Shown piece by piece: positions 37,396 to 48,551 of a DNA stretch of 64,000 nt. Position 1 is the first letter of the stretch. The number at the start of each line of letters is the position of its first letter. Position numbers and translations under genes: made by a program. This DNA comes from Acanthacorydalis orientalis (taxonomy: Eukaryota > Arthropoda > Insecta > Megaloptera > Corydalidae), in NCBI GenBank assembly GCA_034766995.1, contig CM068314.1, positions 14,166,701 through 14,230,700 on the forward strand. Reading direction: 5' to 3'. The notes under the pieces are model-generated. The model did no database searches. It worked only from the letters and a program-made list of their open reading frames with translations, and was not told the DNA's origin.

Positions 37396-37600
37396 CACAA
37401 TACAATTCTTACACTGACCAAATACACTTTCACAACTGAATTGTATTTCAGCCCACAAATCACAAAAGAAATGTATGATCAAAAACGTTCAATAAATTAT
37501 TATAGCGCATTTTTGATTGTTGCTCACCCGCATTCTCTCTACAGAAGTGTTTTATGGTTTGTAGGGTGAAAAATAGTAAATAATGAATTTATGAAAAATT
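37396..37600. repeat. Foldback family, left arm plus inner-deleted right arm
   Basis: CAATACAATTCTTACACTG, ACTTTCACAACTGAATTG, CCCACAAATCACAAAAG and ATGATCAAAAACGTTCAAT are followed by TTTTATGGTTTGTAGGGTG of the opposite arm. Confidence 0.8.
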
Positions 37601-38219
37601 ATTATATCAATTAATAAACTTATATGTTAATCAATTTATTATTTTTATCTTCTTTCATTTAAAAATAATTAAAATAAAAGAAAGGTTTAATCTAATAATT
37701 ATGTTATGTTATTTTGCTTTCCAAAATGCTCATAATTCATTAAATATCGACGAAAAGAGTATTCTTGAGATTATAACTATTTTTTTATTCATATCTAAAT
37801 CCGTGTCCCGTTAATTGTGGAGAATTACAACCGGTGTATTCAATATTAAATTGATGGTGTGTTAAGATGTGTTTATAAAAATATCTATTTAAAAAATGGT
37901 AAATCTGTAATATATCAAAAAAGAACTGACGTAAAAGCGATCATTAATCTTCTTTATATTTTCTTATTATATTTTTCTTTGTTGTTATCGATATGCTTAA
38001 ATAAGCTTAACGAAAAATGTACATTCATTCAAAGAATGTATTTTTTTAGCACTTGGATTATACTAGAAAAAAATATGATTTTTTTTTATGAAAGGTTTTC
38101 TTGATATATTTTACCGGCTACATGATTATTAGTCTTCCTCTTTTGATGTTATTTTATTTTGTAATTATAGAATTATTGAAAAAAATAATAATTCATGACT
38201 GTTACCTTGTTGAAAAACA

Positions 38220-38820
38220 TTTTGCACGTCGTATTCTCATGTAGGTCGGATGTCGCGTAGACTAAACGCTCCTACAACAACAAATAGATGGTTGAAATAT
38301 AATACCATCAGTTAAATGTTCGCTTGTACGTTAATATGTATAACATCAACCGAAAAAAGAACCATAGTACTGATGTTCGGTTCGCATGCTTGCACACCAC
38401 ATGGCCTTCACTTATCGAGACAACGTTCTGTCAGACGACATAATTCATTATGATAAGAGGTCTCATATCTGCGCAACTTTCCCCTACTCATATTGTCATT
38501 ACACGCAGAACACTCGAAATGTTGATTATACTTCAACCACTAATGTTTTGGAGTGTCAGTCACACTCACGTCTCGAACACCGCAAACGTGATATTGTTAC
38601 ACTGTGGGGGTGGAATTGTGTCTTGTTCCATTAAACGTGCACGTTATCTCGAACAGGTCAATTTATACGCATGGAACGATATTATCGGTAGATTTTTATG
38701 TCGCAAATATGTTGCCAGGTAATGGTTTTGATGTTTATCAATAGAACGTATTCCTGATACGTATCAAAACCGTAAATTGAAATCTATTCTTGACTTGTTC
38801 CAATTTATTCAGAACGAACA
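38220..38820. other. Unique-looking block of even composition
   Basis: About 600 bp without repeats. Overlapping + strand frames of 82 and 90 codons (38386-38634, 38450-38722) disagree in frame, which argues against coding. The second ends just past a donor-like GCCAG|GTAATGG at 38718. An exon or enhancer is possible; nothing is recognised. Confidence 0.22.
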
Positions 38821-38828
38821 ATTGTATC

Positions 38829-39001
38829 AAAATACAGTTCTGACGCCATAGTTAAAAATGTTCTTTCACAAATGAATTACTCTCTCATCCTGTACACCAC
38901 ATTTTTTCTGATCAAAAATGTTCAATAAATGATTATTAATAATATTTGGTTGTTGATTCGCGTTCATTTCATTTTCAGTTTTAATGTATGATACAGAAAA
39001 G
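38829..39001 (+). repeat. Foldback family, complete left arm
   Basis: AATACAGTTCTGACGCCATA, TTCTTTCACAAATGAATTAC, TCTGATCAAAAATGTTCAAT and TTGTTGATTCGCGTTCATTT run to GTATGATACAGAAAA at the inner end. Confidence 0.85.
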
Positions 39002-39244
39002 CATTAGATCAGGCGAACAAAAGGGGTGATTAAAGTCTATAATACACTTGAATGTCAAAATTTTACATAACACAATAATATTTTCTAGGAATTATTAGTC
39101 AAAAACAATCAAAAGCTATATTGTTGATACTATAGATAAACTTTTCGTTTTTGTTCCCATTAGACACTTCAAAAATTTTAAGTAAATTTAATATACAATG
39201 ATTGTGTTACCTATTAGAGAGAGACAATGTTTTATGGATAAATA

Positions 39245-39470
39245 CAAGGGTCGTTTGATAAGTATGGTAAAAAAAGCAAGTTAAACACTATTTTTTGGAA
39301 AAATCGATTTTATTTCTCAACATAGTCTCCATTGAGAGGTATATACACCAGGTCCAGCAAGTTTTCAATTTTTTCATCCCGTCGGAAAAGTAGCTTTTCT
39401 CAAAGTTTGCAAAATACGCATTGACGGCGGCGTTGACATCCTCATTCGATGAGAATTTCTTCGTATGTTT
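39245..39470 (-). mobile_element. Mariner relic, C-terminal end and TIR
   Basis: The TIR-like TACAAGGGTCGTTTGATAAG begins at 39243. On the - strand, SSNEDVNAAVNAYFANFEKS and YFSDGMKKL match the mariner C-terminal region, and a frameshift separates them from a terminal NGDYVEK-like end. Mutated transposase sequence may continue toward 39790 but I cannot follow it with confidence. Confidence 0.72.
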
Positions 39471-39865
39471 TCGTATATCAACAAATATGAAAATGATTCA
39501 TAAGCCGAAACTACTTGTAGCAGATTACTACTCAAGCGATTCATTAAGACTAAAAGGGATTTCACATGAGCGTTTTTGTCATCATAAAATGTGGTTTTGT
39601 AACGGGAAAACCATTGTTATCAGTACATCATACATAGCCCATATAAACATATATTGATCAATACGTTTCTATCTGTGGAGCCACAGTTGGTGCCTTCAAA
39701 AACGCTCATAGGAAATCGCTCTTGGTCCCGACGAAATCGCTGGAATAGCAATCTACTGCAACTAGTTTGTTCTCTTGAGCCACATCTTCAAACTTGCTAA
39801 TGTGCAAATACAACAATACAATAATTATTCTCAGAAAGTGAAAATACGAAAATCTGTTCTGTATT

Positions 39866-40016
39866 TTTAGTACCTTAATGCTCTAAATGTGATGAGATTG
39901 CTGTCTAAATGAGTGTAAACAACATTCAAAAATGATCAAAAGTCAATTACTGGACATGTTTAACCTTATTTTTGTATTTGTCGAATCTGAAAAGAAATCC
40001 ATTTGTGAAAATGGTT
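39866..40016 (-). repeat. Foldback family, right-type arm
   Basis: TTTAGTACCTTAATGCTCTA, TGTGATGAGATTGC, TTCAAAAATGATCAAAAG and CCATTTGTGAAAATGG are in arm order. Confidence 0.75.
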
Positions 40017-40654
40017 TATTTTCTAAAATAAAATTAATGTTAAATTATTCGAAAAATCACAATCCTAAACAAATATAGGTTATTGAATCAAGAAGATAAT
40101 GAATTTAATGTAAAAAAGATAGTAACTGAACCTATGACCTTCTGAATGATTCGTTCTAGAAAAGTAGCCTTAAACATATTTGAAAAAGATCTGTAAAAAA
40201 TGTTATTTTTTAAATGTATTCAGTTTATTTTCATTACTTTCTTTTCTGATTATTTATTTGTTTTATTAATGTTAAGCAGTTATTCACGATATATTCTTTT
40301 TATTTCAGCCGCAATACAAAATAAACACTTCTTGGAAATTTCTAAATATACTTTCTGATGATACAAGTAGAATTTTTTTTGTTAATACGTTTTTTCTTGC
40401 CGGAATAAAATAAAATCAGTTTCCGTCTGTATTTGACGCAGTTATGTTTTATCAGTTAATCGCAGTTAATCTTATATTTTTACGATTAGTTTAGAAAAGT
40501 GACTGAAAGAAAAAATGATTTGCATTTGTATCGTAGTGTGATTTAAAACTATGTCGATTTCAAATATTATTTATGATAGAATTTATAAAAGCATTCGAAC
40601 AATTTATGAATGCTAAATCGATTCATCTAGAAGGTAAACACACTGTTCACATTT

Positions 40655-40800
40655 CTTTCGTACGGATTCTTCACAAAGATCGGTATGGAGTTGTCGTGGC
40701 GCGTTGACCGGCACGAAGGCATGGAATTCTCTTCGGTTCATTCACACCCACTCAGTCGGTGCGTCGCTCACGTCTGTAAAAAGGCTCACGTTGCATAAAC
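40655..40800 (+). promoter_or_regulatory. GC-richer island with initiator-like motif
   Basis: GTCGTGGCGCGTTGACCGG and CACTCAGTCGGTGCGTCGC stand out from the AT-rich flanks. TCAGT at 40752 fits an arthropod initiator and is followed by CpG-rich sequence. No coding frame or splice site was recognised. Confidence 0.3.
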
Positions 40801-41323
40801 TATAAAACATTATCCGCTATATAACAGTTGGCTGTTGGGAACAATTTTGAAAACAACCACCGTTTACACACACTCAAATAATAACATGACGTTCTGTAGA
40901 GTATTGAGTTACTAAAAACACAAGTTCGAAGCATGGTTACACGATTTTATTTTTGTTTTGGGTCGGTCGATAGTTACCGGTGGCGGTCGTGCTGTATAAA
41001 CAAATATAGTTGTAAAGTGTGTATTAACTGAAACACGTACATAAAAATGTTTTGTGATCGATGGAAAGTATGGGAAAAGTATACACTTTCAAAACATTCA
41101 TTTGTCACAAAAAATATTTTTGATAGATTATTATATTATGTCAATGACTTTTTCGACACTGGCGAGCTAAACATCCTCTTTTTATAACAAATATTTATGC
41201 TGGTCTTTTATTAATTTCAAATTTATTTCATTAATGACATTTACTGTCTAATTTTAATTCATGTCTGTATTTTGAAAAAAAGTCTTTGAGTTCTCATACT
41301 ATTATAGAATATAAATATAAGTA

Positions 41324-41327
<4 letters not shown>

Positions 41328-41358
<31 letters not shown>
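41328..41358. repeat. TA microsatellite
   Basis: Short pure run of about 15 units. Confidence 0.95.
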
Positions 41359-41361
<3 letters not shown>

Positions 41362-41451
41362 AAAAATAAGCGCGAAAAAATTAAAAAAAAACTTGTATAT
41401 CATAATTACTGAAATATTTTTGAACTATTATTAATGTAACTATGATCTTCT

Positions 41452-41612
41452 TTCATAAATTAATTTCTCATTCGCTCTACAAGCCATAGAAAAATGTTTG
41501 AAAAAAAATTTTCAATGATTGATCCATTATTCATATTTGATTGTTGCTTATGCACATTTTTATTGCCATGTCATTATCCTCAGAGCACTAAGGTATAGAA
41601 AATCCATTTGTT
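41452..41612 (+). repeat. Foldback family, left-type arm
   Basis: TTCATAAATTAATTTCTC, TCGCTCTACAAGCCATAG, TTGATTGTTGCTTATGC and CATTATCCTCAGAGCACTAA run to GGTATAGAAAA. Confidence 0.82.
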
Positions 41613-41858
41613 AGATGTGTTAATCGATCAAAAGTAGTTGACAATCATAACATGACAAATAGAAATAATTTGGTATTGATAACATTCTAAACATGTTTGC
41701 CACGAGATTATATCAGTTTCCACTTAATGACACAAGGCATATGATAGTTCCCATTAGAGGTCACTAATGATTAGTTAAATAAAATAATAGACTGAACGTA
41801 CTTTGAGATTTTTGTCGTCCTGTGAAAAATAGTATCGGCCAGATTAAGAAACATTTTA

Positions 41859-42308
41859 TTAGGTGTAGTAATTAATTTGGCGTCTTTAAAGTGAATCAGT
41901 CATAACTCTTAAATTAAAATATTTTCTCGTTATTTTAGGATTTTGTAGTGTCAACCTTAACATTTAAAAACACCATATATCTTGGCCAATCAGTTGGCAT
42001 AACCTCACAAAACAGTAGTGAATACGATGACGACCGATAAGTAGCATATTAGGCATCGCAAATTTTTCGAATTCCAATTGAAAAAAAATGCTACGGAAGC
42101 GAAAGTGGAAGAGGTCCGAAAATGTATTACGACTTTATCGACTCAAACCCACCATATTTTTGGATAAGGGTTTCGTCAGGTACCTGACAGACAGATCAAA
42201 GTTATATAAAATAATGAGTGATATTTTGAGGATTGAAGTGTATTCCATTTTTCCTTAAATACATTCATTTTCTATTAAAAAAATTACCGAATTAATTTGT
42301 ACACCTAA
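41859..42308 (+). mobile_element. Deleted mariner of the 23665 lineage, 450 bp
   Basis: The TIRs TTAGGTGTAGTAATTAATTT and (inverted) ATTAATTTGTACACCTAA are flanked by TA at 41857-41858 and 42309-42310. Inside, GTGGAAGAGGTCCGAAAATG corresponds to the C-terminal transposase region of the 23665 copy, in opposite orientation. The catalytic core is deleted. The palindrome at 42316 begins only 6 bp beyond its right TA. Confidence 0.9.
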
Positions 42309-42315
42309 TATTTAT

Positions 42316-42379
42316 CTGTATAAACTTTGACTATATAAGATTAGTAACTACTAATCTTATATAGTCAAAGTTTATACAG
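42316..42379. repeat. Perfect 31-bp inverted repeat with 2-bp centre
   Basis: CTGTATAAACTTTGACTATA (42316-42335) and the 11 bases after it are repeated exactly in inverse at 42349-42379, with AC between. A perfect long palindrome in DNA where all other repeats are diverged is either very recent or an assembly or cloning artefact. Confidence 0.95.
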
Positions 42380-42384
42380 CGAGA

Positions 42385-42412
42385 GCGAGGGTTTGAAACT
42401 TCAAACCCTCGC
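42385..42412. repeat. Second palindrome, 13-bp arms, directly after the first
   Basis: GCGAGGGTTTGAA and its exact inverse TTCAAACCCTCGC are separated by AC, the same two bases that centre the neighbouring palindrome. Partial pairing continues outside (GAGCGA type). It starts 6 bp after the first palindrome. Confidence 0.92.
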
Positions 42413-42459
42413 CTTCGCTCCATACATCACAAATTATTTTTTTTTATATTTGGAACTTT

Positions 42460-42637
42460 CTCTGCATTGTGGCGCTCTGAAGATGATGGCATCGCCATCG
42501 AAATACGCATAAGCAGCAACAATTAAAAATGGTCAATGTTGATTTTTTGAATTTTTTTTTTCAAAAAAAAAGTGTATGGTTTGTGGGGCAAAATTTTTTT
42601 ACAAAAATTTATTCACAGTGTCAGAGAACTGTATTCT
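42460..42637 (-). repeat. Foldback family, complete right arm
   Basis: GTGGCGCTCTGAAGATGATG, GCATCGCCATCGAAATACGC, ATAAGCAGCAACAATTAAAA, GTATGGTTTGTGGGGC and CACAGTGTCAGAGAACTG occur in order. It keeps the inner end particularly well. Confidence 0.88.
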
Positions 42638-42698
42638 GAAGATTATTAATTTTTGAATTGTTAATAATAGAACATTTTAGAACAAAATTATATATCTT

Positions 42699-42700
<2 letters not shown>

Positions 42701-42783
<83 letters not shown>
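42701..42783. repeat. TA microsatellite
   Basis: The longest pure run here, about 41 units. Confidence 0.97.
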
Positions 42784-42788
<5 letters not shown>

Positions 42789-43696
42789 GAGCTTGTAATA
42801 TTTCGATTTACAAATTATGTACATTTAATAATATGAATATATATGTATAATACATGTACATACTAAGATCTACTTATCGCAGTTTGTTACAGGATATCCT
42901 GTCCTATATTGTACATAAACACGTTTTCTGTCTATTCATTAATACAGAATTTGCACGACTTTAGGTATATTTTAGTGTAGTATAAAACGTGATTACGTTT
43001 TTTTACTTATGTATACCTTATGGCTGATTTAGTAACTATTTTCGGAAAAATAAAACTCTCAGCTTTTACTTATTTATTTAAATCATTTATGAGGTATCCG
43101 GTATAATCACAAATTATTAAAAGAAATATATCTTTTTCCTTTTTTTGTAAAAAAATGTATTCAAAATTAAATTAAACAAATATGAAAAGCGATTAGGTGA
43201 AGGTTTATTTTGCATAGAGCGTCTTTTGTGTGGAATAAATTATATCCCTGTAAGTTAAATCCCTTAATTGTGTTAAGTAAAAAAGCCTTCAAAAATGGAT
43301 TGAAGAGGAAAATCAAAAAGGTAGTAAAGCTCTTATTTCTTTCTGAAGCACTGGATTGGTTGTCATAAGTGAATGTGCTTACAATTATAATTTTTATAAT
43401 TCAGAATATTAAGCATTATTAATAATCTAAAATTGAAATGAATTATACATAATGTAACCACGTAACTAAAACGTAGTATATTCTTTTACTGAAGTTAAAT
43501 TTTTATGTAGTTTTGAATGGTTAAATTCTATCAATGTAATGTACGCTGAAAAATCTCCTAATATCGAAACCTATATCCTTAAAAGACAAGTTTTCTAGCC
43601 TGACTATGTACATTACGTTGCGAATCTGTATTTTTTTAATTTTCAAAGTAAAAATCTTTTTCCACATTGGTCGAAAAATGTCGCAATAAATTAGTT

Positions 43697-43825
43697 CCTT
43701 GGCGCTCTGATAGTGATGGCACCGCCATCGATATAATTAAAAGAGATCAATAATCATTTACTAAACATTTTTAATCAAAATTTGTTATGGTCTATGAGCT
43801 GAAAAATAATTTATTTCTGAAGATT
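43697..43825 (-). repeat. Foldback family, right-type arm
   Basis: TTGGCGCTCTGATAGTGATG, GCACCGCCATCG, GATCAATAATCATTTACTAA and ATGGTCTATGAGCTG are present. The outer tip is missing. Confidence 0.82.
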
Positions 43826-44219
43826 TATAGACGTATGAAATTATTTTTAGAAACATAAACAGACCGTTATATAAATTGTAATAAAAAAAATTGGAAACTA
43901 ATCGTAATTTAATTCTCTGTTTGGTGTTTGTGTATCGCTGATCACAGATTACAACATTCACTTCTGTTAGCATGACTTCAGCCCATAAATCTTGAAATGC
44001 TTTTATTACTATAAAATAAAATGAGTTGTGAAACTTGTTTGCCCATAACACGATCGATAAATTAAAACGTGCTCGACGATTGGCTCGTTTTATTGTTTCC
44101 TTAAATTTATTTGATTAGTGCCGATAGTATCGTACTTGTTATATTTTACAATTACCATATATATATTTTATCATTTTGTCCTGGACTATATTCAATGCTA
44201 TAAAATTAATTACAAAATA

Positions 44220-44950
44220 CACCTAACCCTCGATTTACACTGTAGATTGGTTCCCAAAAAAATACCGTGTAAATCGAAATCGTGCGATTCGAGTCCACAT
44301 CTCATATTAAAAATAAGGGATAGGTCTTACAAATCCACAATGAAACAATATTATTTGTTTTTAACAAAACTAGAGAATATATTTTACTTTTTTATTCGGA
44401 AAACATTGAAAACAAATAAAAAAATGTTCATTCTATATCATCTTCACTTGTTAATTTTATCTTCTATTCACATTTTCACTTTTCTATTTCATTTTCCTAA
44501 CGCATGGTGAGAACTGTTCTAATACAATCCGTTATCAAAGATTGTTTTTTTACTTAATTCCGTATGAAGTTTCTGATATTAAGTTAAACAATAACTCAAT
44601 TTCATTCCAAATTTTCAACTTCTTTCTATATTTGGATCATTCACAATGAAGAAATCTTCCAGTTCTTTAGCCAATGCAGTTCCTTTACATCTTAGTATTT
44701 GTAGTAAGTGTTATAACTGGTGCATCGCAATCACTTTCAGATTCACTAGATATGGAATTAATGACCATTTCTACCAACAACACTCACTCTTTACAGTGGT
44801 GTGTGTGCTTATTATTTTGCACATCTGTATAAATGGAGAACTTTTTAAATGCGTGCGAAAGTGTTTTAAAACACATTTTTTTTGCACATCTGTGATCGTG
44901 TTAAACCGAAACCGTGCAATTCGAGTACCGTGTAAATCGAGGGTGAGGTG
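44220..44950. mobile_element. Pogo/Tigger-like element, 731 bp
   Basis: The 21-bp TIRs, CACCTAACCCTCGATTTACAC and its inverse, differ at one base and are flanked by TA (44218-44219 and 44951-44952). Motifs CGTGTAAATCGAAATCGTGC and, inverted, TTCGAGTACCGTGTAAATCG repeat inside each end. The ends and TA duplication fit the pogo/Tigger branch of the Tc1/mariner superfamily. The interior has no clear transposase; the open frames there are unconvincing. Confidence 0.78.
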
Positions 44951-45562
44951 TACTATTATTGACTTGCATTTTAATTAATACATGAAATCTGATAAAGCTT
45001 ACTTTACATTTCAATTAATACATACGATAATTTAATCACAAGAGAAAATAAATTACACCGACACACACTCAACGAGGAAGAGAAACATTAAACTCATTTA
45101 ACTATGTAAACATTCATCTAAATTACTTTCGTTGAAATGTTACGTATCATTTACTATTAAACGTAACCAAAGATCATTTATTATCTGCATCTTTGAACTT
45201 CTTGCATTAAATCTTCAATTTGATATATACGTACGTGTACACGCGCATACATTACATAAAATATGCAAGCAAAAAAAATGATAATATTAGGAGTTATCCG
45301 AACATGTAAAATATAATTGGTTAATTTGTAAATTAGTTAAATTAATGTGAATCCAGACAACCAAAGAGAACATTTAACTTGGTCCGTCAAGCACGCTAAT
45401 AACAGTCTATTTATAGCGATGCAGGCGCCAAGATTGCGTGATCTATTAAAGTTTGATTCTAAGATGTCTGGGAGGTTAATATGCTCTTTGAACCCCGGCC
45501 GACTTCAACGAAATACGTTACTTATATTTATTCATATCTGCGCTGGAATCGATCTGGAATTA

Positions 45563-45577
45563 TGTATATACATATAC

Positions 45578-45631
<54 letters not shown>
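45563..45631. repeat. CATA and TA compound microsatellite
   Basis: Short CATA-type repeats, then about 20 TA units. Confidence 0.95.
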
Positions 45632-45634
<3 letters not shown>

Positions 45635-46043
45635 CGTCTTCTTTTATCTTCTTAGATTACATATCTGGAAAGATATATTTATTATCAAGTGAACAAACCA
45701 TGTATTTGGTTATCTCGGATGTATAAAAAAACGAATCTGGATTTTTCTTTGAAACGGTATATTCAGACATTGGTATTATCATTGGACGTTGTATAAATAT
45801 TTCTACCGCTTTTTATTTCAGTAATGAAATCTAAAAATGTGTACTTTCATGTTTTATTAAATATTTGGATCGACCTGTTCTTCTATTCAATGAAAGATGT
45901 GTTTGGTTGTTGTGTGTGCATGTGTCTGTTTTGATCTTACACATGACTAAGTTGTTCTGTTTGTGAAAACTCGATTAAAGATTGTTTGAAATTAGTTAAT
46001 GTCAGTATAAGTTTTCCTCTCTGAACGTTTAAACAGATATAAA

Positions 46044-46330
46044 ATACAGTGGCACCTGGTTAAATTCACTTTCGCAGATGACTTTTTCACACACTCTACA
46101 TACCAGAGAGAAGTTTCTAATAAAATGTTTTCAATAAATAATTATGGATCGTTTTTGATTGTTGTTTAAAGTTGTTTCTATGGCCATCATCCACAAAACT
46201 CTAAGGTATAGAAAAAAATATTTTTCTGTTCTTTAGCGCTCTGAGTATGAAGACATTGTATGTGTATATGTATATGTGTGTGTTTTTTTGCACTTCGCAT
46301 AAATAATTTATTCTGTTTGTGAAAACTTGA
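46044..46330. repeat. Foldback family, left arm and partial right arm
   Basis: TACAGTGGCACCTGGTTAAA, TTCACTTTCGCAGATGAC and CCACAAAACTCTAAGGTATA are followed by TTCTTTAGCGCTCTGAGTAT. A TGTATATG-rich insert then interrupts the right arm. Confidence 0.82.
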
Positions 46331-46462
46331 TTAATTTTCACAAATGAATTTTTCACTCACCTCATAAATCATGAAAAAAAAACATTTCTGATTAAAAATA
46401 TTCCATAAATGATTGTTTGGGGATTTCATCATCCTCAGAGCACTAAAGTTCAGAAAAATATC
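46331..46462 (+). repeat. Foldback family, left-type arm, head to tail with the previous copy
   Basis: TTTTCACAAATGAATTTTTC, ACTCACCTCATAAATCATG and ATCATCCTCAGAGCACTAAA are in order. It follows the 46044 copy with no gap. Confidence 0.82.
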
Positions 46463-46552
46463 TGTATTATTTTCATACAGAAACGGTCTAATTTTCTTTG
46501 GTGTATTGCTATAAGTATTCGTTTATAACAATAATATTTTTGCTACAGTGGT

Positions 46553-46645
46553 TATTTATTTTCGCAAATAAAATAATCATCTCTAACAAAAACCCTACAT
46601 TTATTTCTGATCATAAATGTTTAATAATTATTTATTAATAACTAA
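46553..46645 (+). repeat. Foldback family, outer half of a left arm
   Basis: CTACAGTGGTTATTTATTTT, CGCAAATAAAATAATC and TCTGATCATAAATGTTTAA are present. It is the third copy in 600 bp. Confidence 0.65.
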
Positions 46646-46904
46646 TATATAACTCGCCAAAATTGACGGGAAAATAGAAAGAAAAAACTGTTTATTGGTT
46701 TTCACTGCATAATATATTTAAACATAAAATGTACCTAAGAACTAAACCTAATGAATTAAACTTGAAACTTATGAGTTGGCAAAGCAAACATTTCTTGTCA
46801 CCATAGATAAACATTTCTCGTCGGCATAGACTTTACCTTGCGAACGAAGTGATGATAAATATGGGTTTTTGTTATACAGAATTATTGAAAATCTTTTTTT
46901 TAAC

Positions 46905-47276
46905 TCAATACGCAAATAAGATCCTTTTTATATGAGTGCAAAACGGGTGGTAAAGCAGTAAAAACTGCTCGTAAACTAAACGATGCTTTTGGTATGCGTA
47001 TTGTTGAGAAAAGTACGGTGCAATAGTGTCTTCAACATTTTCGTGCTGAATACTAGAGCTTTGAAGATGAGGAACGTCGCGGGTGTCTTTCTTCAGTTCA
47101 TGACGACCAACTGAAGGTGCTAGTTGAATCAGAACCGTACACAACAATTCAAGAGCTTGCACAAAAGTTAGACGTTAGTCATCCAACAGTTCTGGACCAT
47201 TTAAAACCACTTAAATTAAAAAAAATGTATGTGAATTTGAGGGTCATCAACTGCAATTATTTTTCTACCAACCTAA
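46905..47276 (+). mobile_element. Deleted mariner, TTAGGTTGGTAGG lineage, left end missing
   Basis: It retains the N-terminal transposase coding part: CAAAACGGGTGGTAAAGCAG, ACGATGCTTTTGGTATGCG, then a helix-turn-helix region encoding TTIQELAQKLDVSHPTVLDH. The sequence then jumps to the right TIR TTATTTTTCTACCAACCTAA, followed by TA. The catalytic domain is absent and frames are broken upstream. No left TIR is visible. Confidence 0.9.
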
Positions 47277-47657
47277 TATATTTAACTAGATTATTTTAAA
47301 AAAGTCGTTTGATATCTAACCATAATATCTGATGAAAAAGACAGGTTGTAATTAAAATAAAAACATCATAGTAAATTCAACTAACCAAACTAATCTATGA
47401 TGGATAGTAAAACTTCTAAAATACCATTTATCTCTATCTATCTGTCTGTTTATTTATCTGTCAGTAACCTGTCTACTACTACGTATCACAAGGTTCATTT
47501 TAGTTAAGTAAATTTCGATGTTAATTATACAAAGTGAATAAATTAACAAAATTTCACATTTGAACAAGTTCGTATTACGTTTTATAAATTGTGCAAGTAT
47601 ATTTATTTTTGAAAATATTTCAAATCTTTTCAGTATTTCCATATATTTCTATTATAA

Positions 47658-47935
47658 CAACGGTGGGCAAACTGCGGTTCCCAAAGCTACTCTGTGTGGC
47701 TTTGGGAAGTAGTATTCTGCTTTGATGAGTAGGACTACTATGTAGTTGTATGTTTTATTATTTATATTAGGTCGGTAGGAAAAAATACGGTTTTGTATAC
47801 GAATTTAATGGTCATGAACCGCAATTATTTTTCTACCAATTTTTAAAATAATATTTTCTGTGTCTATTGAACATTCAAAAATGTATGAAAAGTATTATAT
47901 GTGGCTCTTATTATCAAAGAATTTGCCCACCCCTG
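47658..47935 (+). mobile_element. hAT-like non-autonomous element, copy 1
   Basis: The ends CGGTGGGCAAACTGCGG and (inverted) CAGGGGTGGGCAAA are typical hAT termini. The body has CCCAAAGCTACTCTGTGTGG and GTGGCTCTTATTATCAAAG near the ends and carries an 80-bp mini-mariner in the middle. The 8-bp target duplication is degenerate (TATTATAA / GTGTATAA). It has no coding capacity. Confidence 0.85.
47767..47846 (+). mobile_element. Mini-mariner nested in a hAT-like element
   Basis: The sequence TTAGGTCGGTAGGAAAAAAT, then TTTGTATACGAATTTAATGG and an inverted TIR ending TTCTACCAAT give an 80-bp TIR-to-TIR element preceded by TA. It lies in the middle of the hAT-like repeat 47658-47935, exactly where the second hAT copy carries its own version (56831-56907). 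Confidence 0.85.
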
Positions 47936-48102
47936 GTGTATAATTTAATCAATGAATTCTTTGTTTCATTAAAAGTAAATCCAAATACTTCATTTGTGGT
48001 TATAAGACTGTGGACAAATTAACTTCTAAAAAATCGTACTATTCTGTATCAAAATATTAAATGAATTACATTTATCAACTATTTGGATTCTCTCATACAT
48101 AT

Positions 48103-48236
48103 TTGAACGTTCTGATAATGATGGTATTGTCATTGAAATGCGTAAAAGCAGCAATCAATAATCAATTATTGAACATTTCTGATCAGAAAATGTTTGTGGT
48201 TTACGGAATGAAAAAAATAATTTATATGTCAAAATT
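48103..48236 (-). repeat. Foldback family, right-type arm
   Basis: CGTTCTGATAATGATGG, TATTGTCATTGAAATGCG, TGAACATTTCTGATCAGAAA and TTTGTGGTTTACGGAATG occur in order. The 69-codon open frame over it is chance. Confidence 0.83.
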
Positions 48237-48476
48237 TAATGATTTGTTTAATATCTTGACAAATAACTGAATAAAGGTTAAATATTTATTAGATTTTTCT
48301 CCAAATAAGTGAAGATTTTTCACTTGTATGGGTATTATTGAACAATATGTTAATGTCGTTTACATATTATTAATTTATTCACTTCACTTAGTATCTAAAA
48401 TGTATTCAAATCAGTTATATTATTCTATTCAAGTATATCAAATGTTTCCCTTCACTCAAATCTGCGAAATGGAGCA

Positions 48477-48478
<2 letters not shown>

Positions 48479-48547
<69 letters not shown>
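48479..48547. repeat. TA microsatellite
   Basis: Pure run of about 34 units. Confidence 0.97.

Positions 48548-48551
<4 letters not shown>

Noticed and set aside
44118..44510. Open frame of 130 codons, the longest in the window
   Set aside because: It crosses the left end of the pogo-like element, has no recognisable domain and consists largely of hydrophobic residues typical of AT-rich chance frames.
44646..44978. Open frame of 110 codons
   Set aside because: It lies inside the pogo-like element and runs through its right TIR. No transposase motif in this frame.
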